Notes under the pieces: model-generated | The model's database searches: none | Seen by the model: only the letters and a program-made list of their open reading frames with translations | Told to the model about the DNA's origin: nothing | Part shown: piece by piece, positions 7,423 through 14,842 of the stretch | How positions within the stretch are numbered: the first letter of the stretch is position 1 | Layout: the number at the start of each line of letters is the position of its first letter | Source of the DNA: Bacteroidales bacterium | GTDB taxonomy: Bacteria; Bacteroidota; Bacteroidia; Bacteroidales; JALTDM01 | Length of the DNA stretch: 15,684 bases | Assembly (NCBI GenBank): GCA_027074135.1 | Contig: JALTDM010000339.1 | Span: 1 to 15,684 of the forward strand | Direction of reading: 5' to 3' | Made by a program: the position numbers and the translations under genes

Positions 7423-8537
7423 ATTATGATGCCATCATCTTCTTCCTGAATTTGCTCCAGATTGATATTTTCATCTTCTGTTGCTTTATTTACTTGATCT
7501 AAGTTCTTCTTCAAGGCACTCGATCTTAATTCAATATTCAACTTTCTGTTGCGATAAATGTCAATTGCCAAATAAATAGCATTTCTAAAAGAATCTGAAT
7601 TGGACTTATTATCACCAACAATATCATATCCGACACCATGATCGGGAGATGTTCTTACAATAGGTAATCCTGCAGTATAATTTACTCCTTGACCAAAACT
7701 TAATGTTTTAAAAGGTATAAGTCCTTGATCATGATACATAGCGAGTGTAGCATCAAATTTTTTATAATGTCCGGCACCGAAAAAGCTGTCGGCAGGATAA
7801 GGACCGAAAACTTTTATTCCTTCCTCGAAGGCATGTTTAATTGCAGGTGCTATTATGTATTTTTCTTCTTCTCCTAACAATCCGTTATCTCCTGCATGTG
7901 GATTTAATCCAAGAACAGCAATTTTAGGCTTTCTAATATTAAAATCCATCTTCAGGCTGTTGTTCATCAACTTTATCTTTTCATATACAAGGTCTGAATT
8001 TATCTTTTCAACAACGCTGGAGAGTGGAATATGTCCAGTAACAACACCAACTTTTATATTTTCGCTTATCATAAACATAAGCACATTTTTCACATTAAAA
8101 TAACTTCTCAAAAAGTCGGTATGTCCCTTAAAGGGGAACTTATCAGAATAAAGACTATGCTTATTTATAGGAGCTGTTACCAAAACATCAGCTTTACCTT
8201 CCAAGATGTCGGTAAGAGCACATTCCAAAGAACGAATTGCTGCTTCACCGGCTATTTTTGTTATTTGACCTAATTCAACCTTAATATTTCCATCAACGCA
8301 GTTTACAAGATTTGGTCTTTTAGGATTTATTTTTTCTGCAGACAAAACTTGATTGAAACTAAAATTCTGCAACCCAATATTTTTTCTGTGGTAAGCAGCT
8401 ACTTTTGCAGAACCGTAAATTATAGGTGTACAAATTTCTGTTATCCTGTTATCAGCAAAAGTTTTAAGCATTACTTCGTAACTTATGCCGTTTATATCCC
8501 CATGAGAAACAGCTACTCTTAATTTTTCGTCAGCCAT
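7419..8537 (-). CDS. pdxA: 4-hydroxythreonine-4-phosphate dehydrogenase
   Basis: A cytoplasmic, metal- and NAD-dependent dehydrogenase of the DXP-dependent pyridoxal 5'-phosphate pathway. It oxidises 4-phosphohydroxy-L-threonine to a product that decarboxylates to 3-amino-2-oxopropyl phosphate. Metal ligands are visible as His169 (TGHIPL), His214 (LNPHAGD) and His269 (YHDQG), with the substrate motif GHTDFL at 138-143. All are offset by three from the E. coli positions as I recall them. RTSPDHGVGYDIVG (295-308) is also conserved. The 372 residues exceed the roughly 330 of the E. coli enzyme, mainly through a C-terminal tail (about 340-372) with a Glu/Asp-rich stretch and a GIII end. It is last in a minus-strand series, 61 bases after ispD. 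Confidence 0.96.
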   Translation of the reverse strand: MADEKLRVAVSHGDINGISYEVMLKTFADNRITEICTPIIYGSAKVAAYHRKNIGLQNFSFNQVLSAEKINPKRPNLVNCVDGNIKVELGQITKIAGEAAIRSLECALTDILEGKADVLVTAPINKHSLYSDKFPFKGHTDFLRSYFNVKNVLMFMISENIKVGVVTGHIPLSSVVEKINSDLVYEKIKLMNNSLKMDFNIRKPKIAVLGLNPHAGDNGLLGEEEKYIIAPAIKHAFEEGIKVFGPYPADSFFGAGHYKKFDATLAMYHDQGLIPFKTLSFGQGVNYTAGLPIVRTSPDHGVGYDIVGDNKSNSDSFRNAIYLAIDIYRNRKLNIELRSSALKKNLDQVNKATEDENINLEQIQEEDDGIII

Positions 8538-8559
8538 TATTTTAAGATTTAATGAATTA

Positions 8560-8567
8560 CAAAAGTA
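8560..8567 (-). promoter_or_regulatory. Putative internal -7 element for pdxA
   Basis: Minus-strand TACTTTTG matches TAnnTTTG and lies 22 bases upstream of the pdxA ATG, inside the 61-base ispD-pdxA gap. It could allow pdxA to be transcribed apart from the genes upstream. No TTTG box at standard spacing was found. Confidence 0.4.
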
Positions 8568-8598
8568 AGTCTTTTTTTTATATCTGATTATACCAACA

Positions 8599-9282
8599 TC
8601 ACTTGCCGAGCAAACATCCTGAAAGCAAGATATCTTCGGGATAAGTAATTTTCAAGTTAAAAGATTTACCTTCAGTATAAAACAATTCATATCCTGCTGC
8701 TTCAAAAACAGTAGCATCATCGGTAAAGTCTCTTTGATAATCAAAGTTATATGCATCCTTTATTTTTGCCAGATTAAAACCTTGCGGTGTTTGAACAATA
8801 ATAAACTTGCTCCTGTCAACAGGACAAGAAATTCCTTCACCTGTTTTCTCTCTCAAGCTTTGAGCAATAGGCACAACAGGTATGGAACTGCCTTTTTCCT
8901 TTGACTGCTTTACAACATTACGTATTGTTTCTTCATCAACCAAAGGTCGAACTGCATCATGAATAAGGACAACATCGTTATTTAAAATATTACCTATTGA
9001 GTTAATGGCATTTTTAACCGAAAAAAAACGCTCAGCACCACCTTCCACAACAGAATGTTCCCTAACATTAAATCTCTGAGCTAACTCATCCCAATATCCT
9101 ATCCACTCAGAATTCATTACTACAATCAATTGATAGTTGTCCAATGCTTTATCAAACTTACGAATTGTGTGGATAATTATAGGAATATCGTGAACAATTA
9201 AGAATTGTTTCGGCAGGGAAGATGACATTCTTTTGCCGCTCCCCCCTGCAACAATTATAACGTATATGTTACTATCGATCAT
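8599..9282 (-). CDS. ispD: 2-C-methyl-D-erythritol 4-phosphate cytidylyltransferase
   Basis: A cytoplasmic nucleotidyltransferase of the MEP isoprenoid pathway that joins CTP and methylerythritol 4-phosphate to give CDP-ME. The 227 residues fit the family. The CTP-binding loop AGGSGKRM is at 12-19 with Lys25 in LPKQF. GGAERFFSVKNA (81-92) and HDAVRPLV (108-115) match IspD signatures, and a DDATVFEAAG segment and the C-terminal LKITYPEDILL strand complete the fold. Related enzymes such as TarI/IspD-like sugar cytidylyltransferases share parts of this, but the overall set favours IspD. Its ATG overlaps the glmS stop by one base (TAATG at 9284-9280), indicating translational coupling. Confidence 0.94.
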   Translation of the reverse strand: MIDSNIYVIIVAGGSGKRMSSSLPKQFLIVHDIPIIIHTIRKFDKALDNYQLIVVMNSEWIGYWDELAQRFNVREHSVVEGGAERFFSVKNAINSIGNILNNDVVLIHDAVRPLVDEETIRNVVKQSKEKGSSIPVVPIAQSLREKTGEGISCPVDRSKFIIVQTPQGFNLAKIKDAYNFDYQRDFTDDATVFEAAGYELFYTEGKSFNLKITYPEDILLSGCLLGK

Positions 9283-11132
9283 TATTCTACCGTTACCGAT
9301 TTTGCAAGATTTCTAGGCTGATCTACATTGCAACCTCTCAATACTGCAATATGATATGCCAACAACTGCAACGGCACCACCGTAAGCAATGGAGCTAAAG
9401 AATCATGTGTCTCAGGCACTTCAATTAAATAATCCGCCATACTGGCAATAGTCGTATCTCCTTTTGTAACCACAGCAATTACAATACCGTTTCGCGCCTT
9501 TATTTCTTGAATATTGTTTACAATTTTTTCGTAAGATTTATCTTTTGTGGCAATCACCACCACAGGCATATTTTTGTCAATAAGTGCAATTGGTCCGTGC
9601 TTCATTTCTGCAGCAGGATATCCTTCTGCATGAATATAAGAAATTTCTTTTAATTTAAGTGCGCCTTCCAATGCTACAGGGAATAATACTCCTCTACCTA
9701 AATATAAAAAGTTTGTTGATTCGGTAAATTTTTGTGCTACCTTCAAGATATAATCGTTTGATTTAAGCACTTCCGAAATTTTATCGGGTATTTGATGTAG
9801 CTCCTTAAGCAAATTTTTAAACTCATATTTTGAGATAACACCTTTTTTATGTCCCAAAAGATAAGCCAACATTGTAAGCACCGTAACTTGTGCAGTAAAT
9901 GCTTTTGTTGAAGCGACACCTATTTCCGGTCCTGCATGAGTGTAAACGCCGGCATCCGTTTCCCTAGGGATACTGGAACCTACAACATTACAAATTCCAA
10001 TAACAGTAACATTTCTCTCCTTTGCCATACGGATTGCAGCCAATGTGTCTGCAGTTTCCCCACTTTGACTAATTGCAATTACAAGATCATCATCATATAA
10101 TATCGGATTTCTGTATCTGAATTCCGAACCGTATTCCACTTCTACCGGAATTCTGGCATATTCCTCAATCAAGTACTCGCCAACCAATCCTGCATGCCAA
10201 GATGTACCACAACCTACAATTATAATTCTTTGGGCATCAACTAACTTATCCATTACCGTATGTAATCCACCCAAAACAATATTATCCAAATCAAGAGAAA
10301 CCCTTCCCCTAAATGTATCTTTTATTGATTGAGGTTGTTCGAATATTTCTTTAAGCATAAAGTGGTCATATCCGCCCTTTTCAATAGAAGCAATATCTAT
10401 GTCCAATTTTTTTATTTCAGGCTCAACAGGATCGTTTGAAATTGTCTTTAGATTGAAATTATCTTTGGTTACGACGGCAAAATCACCATCATTCATGTAA
10501 ATAACACTTTTGGTATGTTCCACAATAGGTGTTGCATCAGAAGCAAAAAAGTATTCATTTTTCCCAACACCAATAACCAAAGGGCTGCCATTTCTTGCAG
10601 CAATGAGTTTATCAGGTTCATCTACAGATAAAACAAGGATTCCATATGTTCCGATAACCTTATGCAAAGCCAACATTACAGAATCGGCAGCACTAAGTTC
10701 TCTACCAGATTCTCGTGCTTTCAAATAAATATATTCTATTAAATTTACAAGAACTTCAGTATCTGTCTCAGTTTTGAAAACATATCCTCTGGCTTCTAAT
10801 TTATCTTTCAGTTTACTGTAATTTTCTATAATACCATTATGGATAATGATAAATTTACCCTTCATTGAAGTATGTGGATGAGCATTTATATCATTGGGCT
10901 CTCCATGAGTTGCCCATCTGGTATGCGCGATTCCAATTGTTCCAGAAACATCTTTACCTTTTACAAAATTTTCAAGATCCGAAACTTTCCCTTTCTTTTT
11001 ATAAGATTTGGGAGTACCGTCAATAAGTGCTATCCCGGCAGAATCATAACCCCTATATTCAAGTCTCTTTAAACCATTTATCAACATAGGATATGCTTCT
11101 TTATTTCCTATATAACCTACAATACCACACAT
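9282..11132 (-). CDS. glmS: Glutamine--fructose-6-phosphate aminotransferase (isomerizing)
   Basis: A cytoplasmic enzyme that makes glucosamine-6-phosphate from fructose-6-phosphate and glutamine, the entry to UDP-GlcNAc for peptidoglycan and surface glycans. The 616 residues match full-length GlmS. After Met removal, Cys2 of MCGIVGYIG is the N-terminal nucleophile of the glutaminase domain, with HTRWATHGEPND (70-81) and HNGIIENY (98-105). Two SIS sugar-isomerase domains follow, including GCGTSWHAG (307-315), SQSGETADT (355-363), VASTKAFTAQ (406-415) and HAEGYPAAEMKHGP (501-514). The C-terminal tail DQPRNLAKSVTVE is the conserved end. The start is 14 bases after the DUF4270 gene. That gap leaves no room for a glmS ribozyme. 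Confidence 0.98.
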   Translation of the reverse strand: MCGIVGYIGNKEAYPMLINGLKRLEYRGYDSAGIALIDGTPKSYKKKGKVSDLENFVKGKDVSGTIGIAHTRWATHGEPNDINAHPHTSMKGKFIIIHNGIIENYSKLKDKLEARGYVFKTETDTEVLVNLIEYIYLKARESGRELSAADSVMLALHKVIGTYGILVLSVDEPDKLIAARNGSPLVIGVGKNEYFFASDATPIVEHTKSVIYMNDGDFAVVTKDNFNLKTISNDPVEPEIKKLDIDIASIEKGGYDHFMLKEIFEQPQSIKDTFRGRVSLDLDNIVLGGLHTVMDKLVDAQRIIIVGCGTSWHAGLVGEYLIEEYARIPVEVEYGSEFRYRNPILYDDDLVIAISQSGETADTLAAIRMAKERNVTVIGICNVVGSSIPRETDAGVYTHAGPEIGVASTKAFTAQVTVLTMLAYLLGHKKGVISKYEFKNLLKELHQIPDKISEVLKSNDYILKVAQKFTESTNFLYLGRGVLFPVALEGALKLKEISYIHAEGYPAAEMKHGPIALIDKNMPVVVIATKDKSYEKIVNNIQEIKARNGIVIAVVTKGDTTIASMADYLIEVPETHDSLAPLLTVVPLQLLAYHIAVLRGCNVDQPRNLAKSVTVE

Positions 11133-11146
11133 AATCCTTAATCTTT

Positions 11147-12433
11147 TTAGAATTTTGTATAAACAACCTTTAACTTAAATTCTTTTTTAAGAACAACCCT
11201 TCGGGCAATTGTTTTTGTTGCTTCTGGGAAAATTTTAAGTTTTGTACTAGTTTGAATTCCTTTGAGTAATTCTTGTGCATATTGAGTAATTACAAATTTA
11301 TACAGACCTTTTGTTTTATCATAATACCCATTAAAATAGTAATCATTCATCCAATAGTCATAAGGAGGATCAAAACTATTATTATTATCCATTATTTCCA
11401 ACAATAATCTTTCAGGGGGCTCTAATCCGTTATTTTGAATTGTATCCACATCTAATATTAATTCAGCTTTGTTTATACCAACCACACCACTATCACGAAA
11501 CGAAAGCAAAGGCGATAAATCTACTATTGATTTAACTCCGGCAGCAGCTTGAACATATGCAAAATTCCCGCTTACCACACTATCTTGTAAATATGTTTCC
11601 ACTTCTGTACCGGCATAATTATGATAAAATAAATTGAAATAAGACGACTGCTGTGTCACATAATAATTATAATTAAGCGAGTCTAAAGAATCGTTATGAA
11701 AATATACCGTCATTACAATTCCATCTTCAGCCAATGGAGAAAAATAATAGACAGCACCTCCGGAACTTATATCTTCTGCTTCAACATATAATCCCTTAAA
11801 AGACTGTGTAAAAACTTCATTGTTTGAATAAATAGATGTATCACCCAATAATTCATTCCCGAGTTCTACAGGTAAAGGTATTTCAAGATACCCACTATTA
11901 GGATTAAATGAAACCGTATATTCTGCTATAGGAGCTGACAAATCAACTATAGTTGAAATATCAGTATTAGAATAATATACACTATCTCGAACTAAAGGTT
12001 GTGTAAGTTTGTACACCTTAAAAGTTTGAATTGTAGTAGTATCTGTACCGTAATACCCGACACATTTCAATCTTAATTTTACAGAATCCGCTTGTGGATT
12101 ATTGCCAAAATTCACATTAAAAGAATTTAACAAAAACTGAGCTGCAAATTCTGCTTTCACATTACCAAAAACAGGATCATAATAAGATCCCAAAAGTATC
12201 TTGGATCTCTCGTCTGTAGACACAGAATCATCTTGATAAGGATAAACGTCTAAATTATTAAAAGTGTATACATCTGCATCTAAAACATCTCCATTATAAA
12301 CGCTCAATCCAAATGTCCCGTCACCCTTTTTGCAACCCCACAAAAGTTGTGCAAAAACGAATAATAACAAACTAAGCCTGAATATATTCAGTAGAAAGAA
12401 GTTTCTTGTAGAATTCAAGATATTTTTCCGCAT
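11147..12433 (-). CDS. DUF4270-family lipoprotein
   Basis: A 428-residue predicted lipoprotein of unknown function. The signal region is basic (MRKN), then hydrophobic (about 12-31), with the lipobox LWGC placing the modified cysteine at residue 34. The remainder is rich in Tyr, Asn, Asp and beta-strand-like segments, with a recognisable DUF4270 pattern: DVYTFNNLDVYPYQDDSV near the N terminus, then LLGSYYDPVFGNVKAEFAAQ. Family assignment is from recall of such sequences. The ATG at 12433 lies inside the preceding GlgA-like gene, so the two reading frames overlap by 62 bases. No later Met provides a complete signal peptide, which supports this start. It sits between the GlgA-like gene and glmS. 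The position suggests an envelope role, but none is shown. Confidence 0.85.
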   Translation of the reverse strand: MRKNILNSTRNFFLLNIFRLSLLLFVFAQLLWGCKKGDGTFGLSVYNGDVLDADVYTFNNLDVYPYQDDSVSTDERSKILLGSYYDPVFGNVKAEFAAQFLLNSFNVNFGNNPQADSVKLRLKCVGYYGTDTTTIQTFKVYKLTQPLVRDSVYYSNTDISTIVDLSAPIAEYTVSFNPNSGYLEIPLPVELGNELLGDTSIYSNNEVFTQSFKGLYVEAEDISSGGAVYYFSPLAEDGIVMTVYFHNDSLDSLNYNYYVTQQSSYFNLFYHNYAGTEVETYLQDSVVSGNFAYVQAAAGVKSIVDLSPLLSFRDSGVVGINKAELILDVDTIQNNGLEPPERLLLEIMDNNNSFDPPYDYWMNDYYFNGYYDKTKGLYKFVITQYAQELLKGIQTSTKLKIFPEATKTIARRVVLKKEFKLKVVYTKF

Positions 12434-13217
12434 AATCTTCCGTGTTTATATCAGCTTTACCCAGTGAGGGTATTTTTAACTTTTCTATATATTTTACTAT
12501 TTCATCATCAACATTGTCATCCATAAAAGACACTCCATCTGAAAAATTCAACGCAAGTTTAATTGTATTAACATAATTAGGAGGTGAAAGTATTTTAAGA
12601 GTTGATGCTGGAATGTTATCAAATTTTAATTTGTCCTTATATCTTTTATTTAGTTCTCCGTCAAATTTATCATTATATAAAGAGTAAACAATCTTTGCAT
12701 TTTGGAAATAAGGCTCATCTTTATACACCTGCTTTATGTAAAGAGGGAATAAATGACCTATCCACCCGCTAATATGTATAATATCGGGAATCCATCTCAA
12801 TTTTTTTACTGTTTCCAAAACTCCTTTTGTAAAGAAAATAGCTCTTTCATCGTTATCTTCATAAAAATTTCCTGCATCATCACGAAGAATAGACCTATTT
12901 ACAAAATAATCTTCATTATCTATAAAATAAATTTGCATTCTTGCAAGAGGTATAGAAGACACCTTAATTATAAGAGGATTATCATTATCATTAATTACAA
13001 TATTTGTGCCTGATAACCTTATAACTTCATGTAACTGATTCTTTCTTTCGTTAATAATACCGTAAGATGGCATAAAAGTTCTGATTTCTCCGCCTTTTTC
13101 TTGAATTTTACGTGGAAGCATATGACCAAGCAAGGCTCTGTCTGTTTCTTTTACGAAAGGAGATATTTCCTGAAAAATAAAAAGAACTTTAATGTCTTCT
13201 TTTTTTTTCTTTTTCAT
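12372..13217 (-). CDS. Short glycogen/starch-synthase-like protein (GT5 N-terminal domain only)
   Basis: About 281 residues resembling only the N-terminal Rossmann domain of GlgA (full-length enzymes are about 480). KVLFIFQEISPFVK (10-23) and IRTFMPSYG (45-53) match the start of the domain, and a later IPDIIHISGWIGHLFPLYIK stretch parallels the usual DIVHAHDWHT...YLK motif. The ADP-glucose loop KTGGLGD is replaced by KETDRAL (23-29), and the C-terminal nucleotide-sugar domain is absent. Canonical glycogen synthase activity is therefore doubtful. I place the start at the ATG at 13217, giving an N-terminal lysine run. A TTG two codons upstream (13223) is in frame but unnecessary. It is probably the first gene of the minus-strand series. 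Similar short proteins occur in other Bacteroidota. Confidence 0.8.
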   Translation of the reverse strand: MKKKKKEDIKVLFIFQEISPFVKETDRALLGHMLPRKIQEKGGEIRTFMPSYGIINERKNQLHEVIRLSGTNIVINDNDNPLIIKVSSIPLARMQIYFIDNEDYFVNRSILRDDAGNFYEDNDERAIFFTKGVLETVKKLRWIPDIIHISGWIGHLFPLYIKQVYKDEPYFQNAKIVYSLYNDKFDGELNKRYKDKLKFDNIPASTLKILSPPNYVNTIKLALNFSDGVSFMDDNVDDEIVKYIEKLKIPSLGKADINTEDYAEKYLEFYKKLLSTEYIQA

Positions 13218-13240
13218 AAGCAATGTCTCATTTTTTTTTG

Positions 13241-13248
13241 CAAAGATA
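13241..13248 (-). promoter_or_regulatory. Putative -7 element of the GlgA-like/DUF4270/glmS/ispD unit
   Basis: Minus-strand TATCTTTG followed by CAAA is a strong match to the Bacteroidota -7 consensus. It lies 23 bases upstream of the ATG at 13217, at the head of a close-packed gene series. No TTTG -33 box was found upstream. Confidence 0.5.
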
Positions 13249-13378
13249 ATAAAAAAATAGGTACCTTGGTAATGCTGTATTTTAATTTATTAAACGACAT
13301 AAAATGGTTATTAAACTAAAAATTTAAGCTCTTAGTATGACAACCATATTGTTTTTTTCAATTTTTAATAAAATTTAA

Positions 13379-13406
13379 TTTGTCTAAAAAAAAAATTATA
13401 CCTTTG
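13379..13406 (+). promoter_or_regulatory. Putative promoter of the small lipoprotein gene
   Basis: TTTG (13379-13382) and TACCTTTG (13399-13406) match the Bacteroidota -33 and -7 elements. The 16-base spacing is slightly shorter than the 17-23 usually described. The -7 element is 30 bases upstream of the ATG at 13437, and the leader between is A-rich with no Shine-Dalgarno sequence. It is the only promoter candidate in the window with both elements visible. Confidence 0.55.
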
Positions 13407-13436
13407 TAAGCGAAATTTTAACAAAAATCTAAAAAA

Positions 13437-13706
13437 ATGAAAAAAGTAAGATTAGCATTAATGGCAGTTGCAGTTTTCGGTTTTACAGCATTGTATTCTT
13501 GCAACGGTGGAGAAAACGCAAACAATAAGGAAAACTCTGACTCAACTAAAACTGAAGCAGTAGAAAATGAAGCAAATGAAGCTGTAGAAGAAGCTACTCA
13601 AGAAAACAATGAAGAAGTAAAAGATTCAACAGCAACTACTACTGATTCAACAGCAGCTACTACTGACTCTACAGCTACAAAAGAAACTAACGAAAATGCT
13701 GAATAA
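13437..13706 (+). CDS. Small low-complexity lipoprotein
   Basis: An 89-residue protein that I do not recognise beyond its general type. The N terminus is a lipoprotein signal peptide (MKKVR, then a hydrophobic stretch at about 6-20), with Cys22 after LYS as the likely lipidated residue. The mature part, about 67 residues, is almost entirely Glu, Asn, Ala, Thr, Ser, Asp and Lys. It has no aromatic residues, is strongly acidic, and ends in three near-repeats of DSTATTT type (residues 63-83). It is expected to be unfolded and exposed at the membrane surface. The gene stands alone with a two-element promoter, an A-rich leader and a strong terminator, which suggests an abundant monocistronic mRNA. 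Function is unknown. Confidence 0.85.
   Translation: MKKVRLALMAVAVFGFTALYSCNGGENANNKENSDSTKTEAVENEANEAVEEATQENNEEVKDSTATTTDSTAATTDSTATKETNENAE
13623..13685 (+). repeat. Three tandem 21-base units in the small lipoprotein gene
   Basis: Units begin at 13623, 13644 and 13665, each starting GAT/GAC and encoding D-S-T-A plus three residues (DSTATTT, DSTAATT, DSTATKE). The first two differ at one base. The third has diverged, with synonymous changes in the D-S-T-A codons and a different end. Confidence 0.85.
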
Positions 13707-13723
13707 TCGTTTTCGATTTTTCT

Positions 13724-13758
13724 AAAAAAAGACTGTCCGATAGACAGTCTTTTTTTTT
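13724..13758 (+). terminator. Strong intrinsic terminator after the small lipoprotein gene
   Basis: A perfect seven-base-pair stem, GACTGTC (13731-13737) with GACAGTC (13743-13749), and a five-base loop CGATA. It is flanked by seven A (13724-13730) and followed by nine T (13750-13758), so the stem can extend by A-U pairs. It begins 17 bases after the stop codon at 13706 and lies 22 bases before the wecB start. Confidence 0.92.
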
Positions 13759-13780
13759 GCTTTTATTTTGACACAAAAAG

Positions 13781-14842
13781 ATGAAGATTTTTACCATAAT
13801 AGGAGCTAGACCTCAATTTATTAAAGCTGCTGCAGTATCGCGAGTATTCAAAAAAACAAGCAGGATAAAAGAGATTATAGTTCATACAGGACAGCACTTC
13901 GACAAAAACATGAGCGACATTTTCTTTGAAGAAATGTCTATACCTAAACCTGATTATAATCTGGAAATAAACAGCCTTTCCCATGGAGCAATGACAGGTA
14001 GAATGTTGGAGGGACTTGAAAAAATCATATTAAAAGAAAAACCTGATTTTGTACTAGTTTATGGCGATACCAATTCTACAATAGCCGGAGCTTTGACAGC
14101 AAAAAAACTACATATTAAAGTAGCACATGTAGAAGCAGGTTTACGCTCATTCAATATGGATATGCCGGAAGAAATAAACAGAATTCTCACCGACAGGATT
14201 AGCGACATTCTGTTTTGCCCTACTGACACAGCCATAAAAAACCTTAGGAACGAAGGCTTTGATAACTTTCCTGCAACTATAATCAAAAACGGCGATGTAA
14301 TGTATGATGCCGCACTTTTTTACAAAACAAAAGCCAGAAAGCCCAATGTAAATTTACCTGCTAAATTTATACTAGCCACTGTACACAGACAAGAAAACAC
14401 CGATGATATTAAAAGATTAAAAAGTATTTTTAATGCTTTGGAAACCATCTCCAAAGAGACTAAAGTAGTATTGCCAATTCATCCTCGCACAAGAAAAAAA
14501 TTAGAATCGTCAAATATCACACCATCAAACATAATGCTGATTGATCCGGTAGGATATTTGGAAATGATTTGGCTAATAACCCATTCAGAACTGATAATGA
14601 CTGACAGCGGCGGCTTACAAAAAGAAGCTTTTTTCTTTGAAAAGCCTTGTATTACCCTTAGAGATGAAACAGAATGGGTAGAACTGGTAATTAATGGTTT
14701 TAATACTTTGGCAGGAGCAGATTACGACAAAATAATAACTTCTTATCATAAATTTTGGAAAAACAAACCTGAATTCAACATAGAACTTTACGGCAAAGGT
14801 AATGCTTCGGATATTATTGTCCAAAGTTTATTGAGACAATAG
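13781..14842 (+). CDS. wecB: UDP-N-acetylglucosamine 2-epimerase (non-hydrolysing)
   Basis: A cytoplasmic epimerase interconverting UDP-GlcNAc and UDP-ManNAc, for surface polysaccharide or ManNAc-derived sugars. The 353 residues are slightly short of the usual 370-380. Key residues are visible: Arg10 and Lys15 in GARPQFIK, Asp96 in VYGDTNST, Glu118 in HVEAGLRS, Glu131 in PEEINR, His202 in VHRQEN and His234 in HPRT. TDSGGLQKEAFFFEKP (274-289) then RDETEW (294-299) form the conserved UDP-binding end. The absence of a kinase domain argues against the hydrolysing GNE type. It starts 22 bases after a terminator and I see no good promoter in that gap. Its 3' end overlaps the convergent aminotransferase gene by 15 bases. 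The symbol could equally be mnaA. Confidence 0.94.
   Translation: MKIFTIIGARPQFIKAAAVSRVFKKTSRIKEIIVHTGQHFDKNMSDIFFEEMSIPKPDYNLEINSLSHGAMTGRMLEGLEKIILKEKPDFVLVYGDTNSTIAGALTAKKLHIKVAHVEAGLRSFNMDMPEEINRILTDRISDILFCPTDTAIKNLRNEGFDNFPATIIKNGDVMYDAALFYKTKARKPNVNLPAKFILATVHRQENTDDIKRLKSIFNALETISKETKVVLPIHPRTRKKLESSNITPSNIMLIDPVGYLEMIWLITHSELIMTDSGGLQKEAFFFEKPCITLRDETEWVELVINGFNTLAGADYDKIITSYHKFWKNKPEFNIELYGKGNASDIIVQSLLRQ

Noticed and set aside
11133..11146. Possible glmS ribozyme or riboswitch upstream of glmS
   Set aside because: Only 14 bases separate glmS from the preceding gene, and such ribozymes are known chiefly from Gram-positive bacteria.
13218..13223. An upstream TTG start that would lengthen the GlgA-like protein by two residues
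   Set aside because: An ATG at 13217 follows directly and is better placed 23 bases from a strong -7 element; the extra Met-Leu adds nothing conserved.
13224..13436. Possible small RNA or extra small gene in the 213-base divergent gap
   Set aside because: Apart from the two promoter candidates I see only A/T-rich sequence with no stable hairpin, terminator or credible coding frame.
13623..13685. CRISPR-like or intergenic repeat array
   Set aside because: There are only three contiguous 21-base units without spacers, fully inside a coding frame and encoding DSTA repeats.
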